A DNA stretch of 11,752 nucleotides from Aquificota bacterium (lineage in GTDB: Bacteria; Thermosulfidibacterota; Thermosulfidibacteria; Thermosulfidibacterales; Thermosulfidibacteraceae), in NCBI GenBank assembly GCA_015494645.1, contig WGAU01000140.1:1-11752 (forward strand). Reading direction: 5' to 3'. Numbering within the stretch: the stretch's first letter is position 1; each line of letters begins with the position of its first letter. The notes below the pieces were generated by a model. The model saw only the letters and a program-made list of their open reading frames with translations. It made no database searches and had not been told where the DNA came from. The position numbers and the translations under genes were made by a program. This document shows, in pieces, positions 1 to 7,386 of the stretch.

Positions 1-234
1 AAAGCCTGCCCCACAGGCGCCCTTTCCATTGAACAGAAGGGATACAGGGTCCTTATAGGAGGCAAGCTGGGCAGAAGGCCCAGGCTCGCCTCTGTAACTG
101 CAGAGTTCACCTCAGAAGAAGAAGTCCTCAAGCTCTTGAAAGATACAGTCCAGTTTTATAAGCAACACTGCCAATCCGGTGAACGTTTAGGTACCATCCT
201 TCAACGCATGCCCAAACAAGCCTTGACACTCTGA
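1..234 (+). CDS. Nitrite/sulfite reductase-like 4Fe-4S protein, C-terminal fragment
   Basis: Open from the first base in frame 1 to a TGA at 232-234, giving the last 77 residues of a protein that begins outside the window. The fragment opens with ACPTGAL, which looks like the end of a ferredoxin-type CxxCxxCxxxCP cluster motif. It is followed by GGKLGRRPRLA, a Gly/Arg-rich segment typical of the C-terminal ends of small siroheme nitrite/sulfite reductases that carry an added ferredoxin domain (AsrC/NirA-like). The tail EFTSEEEV...FYKQHC...GERLG also fits that family. Such enzymes carry out the six-electron reduction of sulfite or nitrite in the cytoplasm. The siroheme-binding cysteines lie upstream of the window, so the substrate cannot be decided. 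Another ferredoxin-domain oxidoreductase is possible. Confidence 0.62.
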   Translation, partial: KACPTGALSIEQKGYRVLIGGKLGRRPRLASVTAEFTSEEEVLKLLKDTVQFYKQHCQSGERLGTILQRMPKQALTL

Positions 235-279
235 GCTTTTCAAGGAAATCTAAGCTTCAAACCCACTGGGAGGATCACC
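235..279 (+). promoter_or_regulatory. Intergenic gap with strong Shine-Dalgarno for the iron transporter
   Basis: This 45 bp gap separates the reductase-like gene from the ferritin-like/VIT1 gene. GGGAGG at 268-273 lies 6 bases before the ATG at 280 and fixes that start. No terminator hairpin with a T-run is visible, so read-through from the upstream gene is possible. An exact TTGACA hexamer at 223-228 inside the preceding gene lacks a well-placed -10 partner, so I do not call a promoter here. Confidence 0.5.
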
Positions 280-1146
280 ATGGATACATCTACAAGAGAT
301 CTTATTTTAAAGTTTCAGGAAAATGAGATCACGGAGTACCACATATACAGATTCTTAGCCAAAAGGGCCAAGGGCAAGAACAAAGAGGTGCTTGAAAGAA
401 TAGCAGAAGATGAGCTTGCCCACTACAACAAGTGGAAGGAACTCACCAACGAAGATGTGAAGCCCAATAAATTCAAGATCTTCTTCTACATTGCTCTTTC
501 CATTATTTTCGGCATCACCTTTGCCATTAAGCTGATGGAGGCAGGAGAAGAAGGAGCAGAAAAAGCTTACGAAAGACTCGCAAAAGATCTGCCCATAGCT
601 GAGGAAATACTAAGAGACGAAATGTCTCACGAAGAAATGTTAGTACAGATGATAGAGGAGGAAAAACTAAAATATGTAGGATCCATGGTGCTGGGACTTA
701 ACGACGCTTTGGTGGAGCTTACCGGTTCTCTGGCAGGCTTCACCTTTGCCCTTCAAAACAGTAAAGTCATAGGGTTGGCTGGCCTCATAATGGGAGTTGC
801 TGCAAGCCTTTCCATGAGCGCTTCAGAGTACCTATCCCAGAAATCAGAGGGAGATAAGGAGAAAGATCCCCTCAAGGCCTCAATATATACGGGAATTGCC
901 TACATCCTTGCAGTAATTGTCCTTGTATGGCCCTTCTTCGTGTTTGGACACTACATTTTAGCCCTTATCTTCAGTCTGGCAGGAGCCGTTGGAATCATAT
1001 ATCTGTTCACCTTCTTCATGGCGGTGGTCAAAGACGAAGACTTCAGGAACGCCTTCACCGAAATGTTGGCTATCAGCATGGGAGTTGCCTTTATATCCTT
1101 TCTCGTAGGAATTGCAGCAAGAAAGTGGCTGGGCATAGAAATTTAA
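280..1146 (+). CDS. Ferritin-like domain fused to VIT1/CCC1-family membrane iron transporter
   Basis: 288-residue membrane protein in two parts. Residues 1-130 form a rubrerythrin/ferritin-like helical region with two ExxH di-iron motifs, E45-x2-H48 (in EDELAHYNKW) and E114-x2-H117 (in DEMSHEEM), plus acidic residues at E16/E19 and E84-E91 that could complete a metal site. A hydrophobic stretch at about 66-83 interrupts this region. Residues 131-288 form the VIT1/CCC1 domain, with GLNDALVELTG at 139-149, SASEYLSQKSE at 180-190 and about five membrane segments (roughly 137-158, 163-182, 201-221, 224-247, 262-281). Family members such as MbfA export or sequester iron or manganese, with the ferritin-like domain sensing or delivering metal. 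The plant-type metal-binding insert between TM2 and TM3 is absent; the loop is only about 15 residues. A strong SD lies at 268-273. The domain architecture is secure; metal identity and transport direction are inferred. Confidence 0.88.
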   Translation: MDTSTRDLILKFQENEITEYHIYRFLAKRAKGKNKEVLERIAEDELAHYNKWKELTNEDVKPNKFKIFFYIALSIIFGITFAIKLMEAGEEGAEKAYERLAKDLPIAEEILRDEMSHEEMLVQMIEEEKLKYVGSMVLGLNDALVELTGSLAGFTFALQNSKVIGLAGLIMGVAASLSMSASEYLSQKSEGDKEKDPLKASIYTGIAYILAVIVLVWPFFVFGHYILALIFSLAGAVGIIYLFTFFMAVVKDEDFRNAFTEMLAISMGVAFISFLVGIAARKWLGIEI

Positions 1147-1167
1147 AAAATCTTCTGGAGGGCAAAG

Positions 1168-1938
1168 ATGAGTCTTGTTTTGTATGAAGAAAGGGGAAAA
1201 ATCGGTGTTGTAACTTTAAACAACCCGGAGAAGAGAAACGCCCTCGCCAAAAAGCTCCTGATTGAACTGAGGGAAAGGCTCCTTGAAATTGGCAGGGAAA
1301 AAAAGGTGAGGGTTGTCATCATAAAGGGCGCAGGGAAGGTTTTCTCTTCAGGCCACGATCTCAGGGAAGTCATGGACGATTACCCATTAAACGTTTTGGA
1401 TGTTTTCCAAAAGTGCATGGAAATGATGAAGGCTATAAGAGAGATCCCTCAACCCGTTATAGCTTCCGTGCACGGTGTAGCTACAGCCGCTGGCTGTCAA
1501 CTGGTGGCCGCATGCGATATGGCAGTTGCTGAAGAAGGCACCCTCTTCCAAACTCCTGGGGTAAAAATAGGTTTATTCTGCTCAACCCCTGCTGTATTTG
1601 TAAGTAGAGCCATCAACCGGAAGCACGCCTTTGAAATGCTTTTTACGGGAGACTTTGTAGACGCAGAAACCGCCTACAAATGGGGACTCATCAACAGGGT
1701 TGCTCCCAAAGGCAAGCTTGAAGAGGTAACCATGGAGCTTGCCGAAAAGATAGCTCAGTACAGCATAGTCACTTTGGGTATTGGCAAGAGAATGTTCTAT
1801 CAACAGATCAACATGGAAGACTTTCAAGCCCTCAACTACGCTACTGAGGTGATTTCCCTCAACAGCTCTTCAGAAGATGCAAAGGAGGGGATAAGAGCCT
1901 TCTTAGAGAAAAGGGAACCTGTCTGGAAGGAGATATGA
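1168..1938 (+). CDS. Enoyl-CoA hydratase/isomerase (crotonase) superfamily protein, ECHDC3-like
   Basis: 256 residues, the usual crotonase length. The ATG at 1168 is preceded by GGAGGG at 1157-1162. The fold is shown by NNPEKRNAL near residues 18-26, the oxyanion-hole segments SSGHDL (60-65) and HGVATAAGCQL (102-112), and the acyl-CoA-site region TPGVKIGLFCSTPAV (129-143). The ATAAGCQLVA and IGLFCSTPAV segments resemble the ECHDC3-type subgroup. The two glutamates that catalyse hydration in rat mitochondrial hydratase (E144 in GGGCE and E164 in PEI) correspond to Q111 and G131, so ordinary enoyl-CoA hydration is unlikely. It shares an ATGA overlap with ubiE, and no other beta-oxidation gene is nearby. 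MenB is a crotonase too, but its characteristic motifs are missing. Superfamily membership is firm; the reaction is unknown. Confidence 0.88.
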   Translation: MSLVLYEERGKIGVVTLNNPEKRNALAKKLLIELRERLLEIGREKKVRVVIIKGAGKVFSSGHDLREVMDDYPLNVLDVFQKCMEMMKAIREIPQPVIASVHGVATAAGCQLVAACDMAVAEEGTLFQTPGVKIGLFCSTPAVFVSRAINRKHAFEMLFTGDFVDAETAYKWGLINRVAPKGKLEEVTMELAEKIAQYSIVTLGIGKRMFYQQINMEDFQALNYATEVISLNSSSEDAKEGIRAFLEKREPVWKEI

Positions 1939-2618
1939 AAACCCGCCACATGTTCAACCGCATATCCAGATGGTACGATCTCCTAAACCATCTCCTCAGT
2001 GCGGGACAGGACATACTGTGGCGCAAGAGAGCAGTAGAAAGGCTCTTAGAGGAAGGAGGGGAAGTATTTCTTGATGTAGCCACAGGAACAGCGGATGTAG
2101 CCTTTGAAATACTGAGGCAGAAGTCAGAAGCCAAGGTTTTTGGACTTGACCCCGCTCTCAACATGCTAAAGGTGGCCAAAGAAAAGATGCTGAAGAAGGG
2201 CAAGATCCTCTTTCTCACAGCAGGGGAAGGAGAGAATCTCCCCTTTCCAGATGCAAGCGTTGATGGAATAACCATAGCTTTTGGGATAAGAAACGTGGAG
2301 GATAGGGGAAGGACCCTTTCTGAGTTTCACAGGGTGCTAAAACCCAAAGGAACATTGGTAATCCTTGAGTTCTCCAAGCCCAAAGGTATATTTGGTTTTG
2401 TTTATGAGCTTTACTTCAACCTCATTCTGCCCATTCTTGGCTGGCTCATATCCGGAGACAGGGAAGCCTACAGCTATCTTCCCCGTTCCGTGGCCCGTTT
2501 CCCAAAGCCCAGCCAGTTTGCCAGAGAAATCCTCAAATCCGGCTTTGAAAGCGTGCTGATGGAGCCTTACACCTTTGGCATATGCTACTGCTACAAGGCT
2601 GTTAAGAAGGGGGCATGA
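1935..2618 (+). CDS. ubiE: Demethylmenaquinone/ubiquinone C-methyltransferase UbiE/MenG
   Basis: 227-residue SAM-dependent class I methyltransferase that C-methylates the quinone ring, most likely demethylmenaquinone to menaquinone. Visible family motifs are MFNRISRWYDLLNHLLS (6-22), the SAM-binding LDVATGTAD (46-54), the acidic D72 after strand 2 (GLDPALNML), AFGIRNVED (115-123), LEFSKP (144-149) and YSYLPRSVARFP (179-190). It is somewhat shorter than E. coli UbiE (251 aa), mainly at the N terminus. The ATG at 1935 overlaps the upstream stop (ATGA), which supports this start and suggests translational coupling. The stop at 2616-2618 directly abuts the UbiD-family gene, which acts in the same pathway. 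Specificity for menaquinone rather than ubiquinone is inferred from the apparent anaerobic thermophile context. Confidence 0.93.
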   Translation: MKTRHMFNRISRWYDLLNHLLSAGQDILWRKRAVERLLEEGGEVFLDVATGTADVAFEILRQKSEAKVFGLDPALNMLKVAKEKMLKKGKILFLTAGEGENLPFPDASVDGITIAFGIRNVEDRGRTLSEFHRVLKPKGTLVILEFSKPKGIFGFVYELYFNLILPILGWLISGDREAYSYLPRSVARFPKPSQFAREILKSGFESVLMEPYTFGICYCYKAVKKGA

Positions 2619-4067
2619 ATGGCCTTCAGGGATCTCCACCACTACGTTGAAGAGCTTGAAAAAAGGGGAGAGCTAAAAAGAGTGAAAGTAGAGGTGGATC
2701 CAGAGCTTGAGATAACAGAAATAGCAGACCGGGTGATTAAAAAAGGCGGACCAGCCCTTCTTTTTGAAAGGGTAAAGGGATCAAACATACCTCTGGTGAT
2801 AAATCTTTTCGGAACCTACGAGAGAACCTGCTTTGCCTTAGGCGCAGAAAGCTTTGATGATATCGCCGAAAGGGTAAAAGAGCTGATTGAGCCTGAGGTG
2901 CCCACCACCTTCATCCAAAAACTCAAGATGCTCCCCAAACTGAAAAAGCTTGCAGACTTCTTCCCCAAAACGGTTTCTAAAGCCAAATGCAAGGAGATCA
3001 TCCTCAAAGGAAACAAGGTTGATCTCTTCAAGCCCCCCATTATGAAGTGTTGGCCCTTGGACGGTGGAAGATTCATCACCCTCCCCCTTGTATTCACCAA
3101 GGACCCCGAAACGGGTGAGAGAAACTGTGGCATGTACCGGATGCAGGTGTTTGACAAAAAGACCACCGGTATGCACTGGCATATCCACAAAGATGGAGCA
3201 AGGCACTTTAAAAAGGCTGAGCAGATGGGAAAGGATCTTCCTGTAGCTGTGGCTTTGGGGTGTGATCCCGCTGTTATCTACTCAGCTACCGCACCTCTTC
3301 CCCCAGACATAGACGAGATGCTCTTTGCAGGATTCTTGAGAGGAAGGCCCGTTGAGATGGTGAAGGCAGAAACTGTTAATATAGAAGTGCCCGCCAACGC
3401 AGAGATAGTGCTGGAAGGATACGTCAAAGCGGGAAAGAGAAGAATAGAAGGACCCTTCGGAGATCACACGGGATACTACTCCATGGAGGATCTCTATCCT
3501 GTCTTTCACGTTACCTGCATAACCATGAGGAATGACGCCATATACCCATCCACCATTGTTGGAAAACCCCCAATGGAAGATTGCTATTTGGGAAAAGCAA
3601 CTGAGCGCATCTTTCTGCCTTTGATAAAGAAAACCTTGCCAGAGATAGTGGATATGAATCTACCTATTGAAGGAGTATTCCACAACGTGGCTATCATCTC
3701 CATAAAGAAGCAGTTTCCCGGGCACGCCCGCAAGGTGATAAATGCCGTATGGGGCTTGGGGCAGATGATGTTTACCAAGTTTGTGGTGGTGGTAGATGAA
3801 TGGGTGAACGTCCATGACCTTAAAGAGGTTCTTTGGAGAATAGGCAATAACGTTGATCCAGCCAGGGACGTCGTTGTCCAGACAGGACCTGTGGATGTGC
3901 TGAACCACGCTTCCACCCTTCCCAACTTTGGCGGCAAGATGGGTATTGACGCCACGAAGAAATGGCCTGAAGAGGGCTACACAAGGGAGTGGCCTCCCGA
4001 CATTGAAATGAGCAAAGATGTAGTTGAACTGGTAACCAGAAGATGGAAGGAATACAACATAGATTAA
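2619..4067 (+). CDS. UbiD-family prenylated-FMN-dependent decarboxylase (quinone biosynthesis)
   Basis: 482 residues, close to E. coli UbiD (497 aa) and similar along the length I could compare from memory. The active-site segment EGPFGDHTGYY (277-287) supplies E277 and D282; the E. coli enzyme also has Asp at the second position, where Fdc1 has Glu. The probable metal and cofactor ligands N169, R174 (RNCGMYRMQV) and E246 are present, as is the C-terminal GGKMGIDATKKWP (438-450). UbiD enzymes use prenylated FMN, made by UbiX, to decarboxylate aromatic acids. Next to ubiE, the likely substrate is a prenylated hydroxybenzoate or, in the futalosine route, a prenylated dihydroxynaphthoate (MqnL-type role). 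No UbiX or UbiA gene is in the window. It starts immediately after the ubiE stop with GAAGGGGG just upstream. The family is firm; the substrate is inferred. Confidence 0.9.
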   Translation: MAFRDLHHYVEELEKRGELKRVKVEVDPELEITEIADRVIKKGGPALLFERVKGSNIPLVINLFGTYERTCFALGAESFDDIAERVKELIEPEVPTTFIQKLKMLPKLKKLADFFPKTVSKAKCKEIILKGNKVDLFKPPIMKCWPLDGGRFITLPLVFTKDPETGERNCGMYRMQVFDKKTTGMHWHIHKDGARHFKKAEQMGKDLPVAVALGCDPAVIYSATAPLPPDIDEMLFAGFLRGRPVEMVKAETVNIEVPANAEIVLEGYVKAGKRRIEGPFGDHTGYYSMEDLYPVFHVTCITMRNDAIYPSTIVGKPPMEDCYLGKATERIFLPLIKKTLPEIVDMNLPIEGVFHNVAIISIKKQFPGHARKVINAVWGLGQMMFTKFVVVVDEWVNVHDLKEVLWRIGNNVDPARDVVVQTGPVDVLNHASTLPNFGGKMGIDATKKWPEEGYTREWPPDIEMSKDVVELVTRRWKEYNID

Positions 4068-4076
4068 AGGGAGGTG
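4068..4076 (+). promoter_or_regulatory. Strong ribosome binding site for enolase
   Basis: AGGGAGGTG lies 7 bases before the ATG at 4084 and is the closest match to the anti-SD consensus among the plus-strand genes here. It confirms the enolase start and suggests high translation independent of the upstream UbiD-family gene. The 16 bp gap leaves no room for a separate promoter between the two genes. Confidence 0.6.
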
Positions 4077-4083
4077 CACAAAG

Positions 4084-5352
4084 ATGTCCGAAATAGTGGA
4101 TGTATGGGCGAGAGAAATCTTAGACTCAAGGGGAAATCCCACCGTTGAGGTTGAGGTTTACTTGGAAAGCGGTGCATGGGGAAGGGCAGCAGTGCCGTCT
4201 GGTGCCTCTACAGGAGAAAGGGAAGCCCTGGAATTGAGAGATCAGGATCCCAAGAGATTCTTGGGCAAAGGGGTCAGAAGGGCTGTGGACAACGTGAACG
4301 AGATCATAGCCCCCGAGCTCATTGGAATGGACCCCTTTGATCAAGCCCTTATAGACAAATTCCTGATTGAACTGGACGGCACAGAAAACAAGTCCCGACT
4401 CGGAGCAAATGCCATTCTGGGGGTCTCTTTAGCAGTGGCAAAGGCCGCCGCCAACGAACTGGGGCTTCCACTGTACAGGTACATTGGTGGAACAAACGCC
4501 AAAACCCTTCCAGTACCAATGATGAACGTTCTCAACGGAGGGGTTCATGCGGATAACAACGTAGATATACAGGAGTTTATGCTTTTCCCATGGGGGGCCG
4601 AAAGCTTCTCAGAAGCCTTGAGGATGGGATCCGAAGTTTTCCACACCCTAAAGAAAGTGCTAAAGGAAAAGGGTTATAGCACCAACGTAGGTGATGAAGG
4701 AGGGTTTGCCCCTGACCTTAAAAGCAACAGAGAAGCTCTGGATCTTCTGGTTGAAGCCATTGAAAAGGCTGGCTACAAGCTCAAGGAAGACATTGCCTTA
4801 GCCATAGACGCCGCATCCAGCAGCTTTTACGAAGACGGCAGATACTCCTTTGAGGGCAAAAAGCTATCCTCGGCTGAAATGATACAGTGGTACGAGAAGA
4901 TGGTGGAAGAATACCCCATCGTCTCTATTGAGGATGGACTGGCAGAAAACGACTGGAAAGGCTGGAAAGAGCTTACCGACGCCCTGGGAGAGAAAGTGCT
5001 CCTTGTGGGAGATGATATTTTCGTTACAAACGTCAAGTACATCAAAAAGGGCATAGAAAACAAGGTTGCCAACGCAGTGCTTATCAAGCTCAACCAGATA
5101 GGAACTCTAACGGAAACCTTAGAAGCTGTAGAGCTTGCCACGAGGGCAGGGTATAAGGTGATCATATCCCACCGCTCAGGAGAAACCGAGGACACTACTA
5201 TAGCAGATCTTTCCGTGGCCGTTAACGCAGGTCTCATAAAAACAGGCTCTGTTTGCAGAACTGACAGGATTTGCAAGTACAATCAGCTTTTGAGAATTGA
5301 AGAGGAGCTTGACGAAGTTGCCTTTTATCCTGGCAAGGAGGTCCTGAAGTAA
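4084..5352 (+). CDS. eno: Enolase (phosphopyruvate hydratase)
   Basis: 422 residues, normal for bacterial enolase. It interconverts 2-phosphoglycerate and phosphoenolpyruvate in glycolysis and gluconeogenesis. It starts with the family's LDSRGNPTVEVEV (13-25) and mobile loop SGASTGEREALELRD (39-53). Other motifs are GGVHADNNVDIQEFM (152-166) with H155, GDEGGFAP (203-210) with catalytic acid E205, Mg ligands D242, E283 (SIEDGL) and D310 (VGDD), catalytic base K335 (LIKLNQIGT), and the signature SHRSGETEDTTIADL (362-376). All catalytic residues expected from the E. coli enzyme are present. It sits between quinone genes and an uncharacterised gene rather than with other glycolytic genes, which suggests a mixed housekeeping operon. 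In an autotroph it would mainly run towards gluconeogenesis (inference). Confidence 0.98.
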   Translation: MSEIVDVWAREILDSRGNPTVEVEVYLESGAWGRAAVPSGASTGEREALELRDQDPKRFLGKGVRRAVDNVNEIIAPELIGMDPFDQALIDKFLIELDGTENKSRLGANAILGVSLAVAKAAANELGLPLYRYIGGTNAKTLPVPMMNVLNGGVHADNNVDIQEFMLFPWGAESFSEALRMGSEVFHTLKKVLKEKGYSTNVGDEGGFAPDLKSNREALDLLVEAIEKAGYKLKEDIALAIDAASSSFYEDGRYSFEGKKLSSAEMIQWYEKMVEEYPIVSIEDGLAENDWKGWKELTDALGEKVLLVGDDIFVTNVKYIKKGIENKVANAVLIKLNQIGTLTETLEAVELATRAGYKVIISHRSGETEDTTIADLSVAVNAGLIKTGSVCRTDRICKYNQLLRIEEELDEVAFYPGKEVLK

Positions 5353-5356
5353 AAGC

Positions 5357-6436
5357 ATGAACCGAACGGGACGGGCAGATCTACCCCTTCACACCGGCAA
5401 GGCTCCCCGCTGGTTATTTGAAAAAATGAGGGAGCTTGCCGGTGAAATACTGGAGGTTATGGTTTACGAGTGGGGATCAGCCAAGGTAATACAGAGGCTT
5501 GCAGATCCATTCTGGTTTCAATCTCTGGGGTGCCTATTGGGCTTTGACTGGCACTCAAGTGGCCTCACCACAACTACCACGGGAGCATTGAAGGAAGCCT
5601 TAAAGGAAAGGGAGAAAGAACTGGGAATCTTTGTTGCAGGAGGCAAAGGCAAGACAGCTTTAAAAACCCTTGAGGAAATAGACAGAAAGTGCGACGAAGT
5701 AGGTATTGAAAAGGGCCGTGAAATAAAAAGGGCAAGCAGGCTCACAGCAAAGGTTGACAATAATGCCCTTCAGGACGGATACATGCTTTACCACCACACC
5801 ATCTTTTTCACAAAAGACGGCCACTGGTGTGTGATACAGCAGGGCATGAACGAAAATACAGCCATGGCACGGCGCTACCATTGGCTGGGAAGAGAAGGGA
5901 CCAACTTCACAAGCGATCCCCACCACGCAGTATGTTGCAACCAGAAAGGAAAGGTGCTGAATCTTGTTGCCTCAGAAGCGGAAGGCAACCGCCAGGCTAT
6001 GGTAGAACTTGCACGGGAAGGGGAAAAGGCTTTGGCAGAGATGGAACTTGTTCTAAAACTACCAAGGCATCACTACATAGGCTCAGACCAGATAAACCCC
6101 AAGCGCTTCAAAAGCGTGTTGCTTTCCACCTACGAAAGCAAGGTCAGATCCTTTGAGGAACTTTTGCTAACCAAAGGAGCAGGAAGCGCCTTCTTAAGGG
6201 CTCTGGCTCTCACCTCAGAGGTGATATATGGAGAACCGGTAAGCTTCAGAGATCCAGCAAGGTTCTCCTTCGCCCACGGAGGCAAAGATGGACATCCCTA
6301 TCCCGTATCCATAAGAATCTACAAACACACCATTGAGATGCTCAAGGAAATTCTCAACAAGGCTAAGATGGGACATACCGACAAGATAAAAGCTTTCAGA
6401 AGGCTGAGCAATCTGGAGGAGCGTCTAAGCGCATGA
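5357..6436 (+). CDS. DUF763 family protein with a predicted helix-hairpin-helix
   Basis: 359-residue cytosolic protein matching the DUF763 family (archaea and thermophilic bacteria), whose function I do not know. Conserved-looking blocks are RTGRADLPLHTGKAPRWLF (3-21), VIQRLADPFWFQSLGC (44-59), SSGLTTTTTGALKEAL (67-82), DGYMLYHHTIFF (140-151), WCVIQQGMN (157-165) and FSFAHGGKDGHPYPV (303-317). SFEELLLTKGAGSAFLRALA at 265-284 resembles a helix-hairpin-helix, with KGAG as the hairpin, which would suggest DNA or RNA binding. No signal peptide or membrane span is visible. AAGGAGGT at 5335-5342 is 14 bases from the ATG, unusually far, but a TGA at 5345-5347 excludes an earlier in-frame start. It overlaps the next gene by ATGA, which suggests linked function or coupled translation. 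The family call is good; the nucleic-acid role is inferred. Confidence 0.82.
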   Translation: MNRTGRADLPLHTGKAPRWLFEKMRELAGEILEVMVYEWGSAKVIQRLADPFWFQSLGCLLGFDWHSSGLTTTTTGALKEALKEREKELGIFVAGGKGKTALKTLEEIDRKCDEVGIEKGREIKRASRLTAKVDNNALQDGYMLYHHTIFFTKDGHWCVIQQGMNENTAMARRYHWLGREGTNFTSDPHHAVCCNQKGKVLNLVASEAEGNRQAMVELAREGEKALAEMELVLKLPRHHYIGSDQINPKRFKSVLLSTYESKVRSFEELLLTKGAGSAFLRALALTSEVIYGEPVSFRDPARFSFAHGGKDGHPYPVSIRIYKHTIEMLKEILNKAKMGHTDKIKAFRRLSNLEERLSA

Positions 6437-7386
6437 AAGCAGTAGCTCTCTTCTCAGGAGGCCTTGACAGTATACTGGCGATAAAATTGATTGAATCCCA
6501 AAAAATAGAAGTGATTCCTCTTCACTTTTACACATGGTTTACGGGTAGGATAGATCCCGACTTTCCCAAAGAATGTGAAAGGTGCTACGGCATTTCCCCT
6601 GTGGTTGTAGACCTTCAAGATGAGTTTTACAGGGTCCTTATGAACCCAAAATACGGCTACGGTCAGGGATTTAACCCCTGTATAGACTGCAAGATACTCT
6701 TCTTCAAAAAGGCCGGCGAGTTCACGAAACAGGAAGGAGCCCGTTTCGTGGTATCGGGAGAGGTGGTGGGACAAAGGCCCATGTCCCAGAGAAAGGACAC
6801 CCTAAACCTCATTGAAAGGGAAAGCGGCCTTGAGGGATTGATAGTACGTCCCCTATGTGCCAAGAACCTCCCACTTAGTATTCCCGAGAAGGAGGGCTGG
6901 GTAGACAGAGAGAAGCTTGAAGCCATACAGGGACGGGGAAGGAAAAGACAGCTTGAGCTTGCCAAGAAGTTTTCTCTAAAAAAGATTCCATCCCCTGCAG
7001 GAGGATGCCTCCTGACCGATCCCACCTTTGCGTCAAGGATAAAGTCCTTGCTTGATGTACATCCCAACCCTTCCCTTGAAGAGGTGAAACTCCTGAAAAA
7101 GGGCAGAATGTTCAGGATAAACGGCTGCATATTCGTGGTGGCGAGAAACGATACTGAAAGAAAACAGTTTCTGAAAGCTTCCTCAGCCTGGAAAGAGGAA
7201 AATGGCCTGGCGGCAGGAATACCTATAGGGAACACCAAGGGCAAGGAGCACACCTTAGCAGGAATACTGCTGAGATACGCGAAAAAATCCCACGGGGCTG
7301 TTTTCACCCCCGAAGGAAAGAGTATCAAAACCAAGGCCCTGCCCCCCGAAGTGGTTCACACCCTTCTGGTAGAGGTGAACCGGTGA
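6433..7386 (+). CDS. PP-loop ATPase, ThiI/MnmA-like tRNA thiolation family
   Basis: 317 residues. The N terminus MKAVALFSGGLDSILA carries the PP-loop SGGLDS (8-13) of N-type ATP pyrophosphatases, which activate RNA uridines or other substrates by adenylation. NPCIDCKILF (81-90, C83 and C86) recalls the NPCxxCN segment of MnmA. SGEVVGQRPMSQ (108-119) and SPAGGCLLTD (187-196, C192) are also conserved-looking. C83 and C192 could form a persulfide-relay pair as in MnmA (inference). There is another CxxC at C48/C51. The region after about residue 215 (LLKKGRMFRI...FVVARNDTERKQFL) resembles a small C-terminal RNA-binding extension seen in some deltaproteobacterial and thermophile homologues. The start overlaps the DUF763 stop (ATGA) and the end overlaps plsY (GTGA). 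The thiolated base and position are unknown; it lacks full-length MnmA architecture and should not be named mnmA. Confidence 0.8.
   Translation: MKAVALFSGGLDSILAIKLIESQKIEVIPLHFYTWFTGRIDPDFPKECERCYGISPVVVDLQDEFYRVLMNPKYGYGQGFNPCIDCKILFFKKAGEFTKQEGARFVVSGEVVGQRPMSQRKDTLNLIERESGLEGLIVRPLCAKNLPLSIPEKEGWVDREKLEAIQGRGRKRQLELAKKFSLKKIPSPAGGCLLTDPTFASRIKSLLDVHPNPSLEEVKLLKKGRMFRINGCIFVVARNDTERKQFLKASSAWKEENGLAAGIPIGNTKGKEHTLAGILLRYAKKSHGAVFTPEGKSIKTKALPPEVVHTLLVEVNR

Noticed and set aside
223..254. Possible promoter for the ferritin-like/VIT1 gene: exact TTGACA at 223-228
   Set aside because: The best -10-like hexamer (TCTAAG, 249-254) is 20 bases away and scores only 4 of 6; nothing better lies at 16-18 bases. 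The hexamer is also inside the upstream coding region.
1168..1938. The crotonase gene as MenB (dihydroxynaphthoyl-CoA synthase), given the quinone neighbours
   Set aside because: The segments typical of MenB are missing and the closest resemblance (ATAAGCQL, IGLFCSTPAV) is to ECHDC3-type proteins. No other classical Men pathway gene is present in the window.
6663..7334. 223-codon minus-strand frame opposite the PP-loop gene
   Set aside because: It is a Ser/Phe/Leu-rich shadow of the real gene, with no motif and no start context.
6433..7386. Naming the PP-loop gene mnmA, thiI or queC
   Set aside because: The PP-loop and NPCxxC are shared with MnmA, but the catalytic-loop context and C-terminal extension differ. 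ThiI lacks the NPC motif and usually carries THUMP and NFLD domains, and the QueC zinc-site arrangement is absent.
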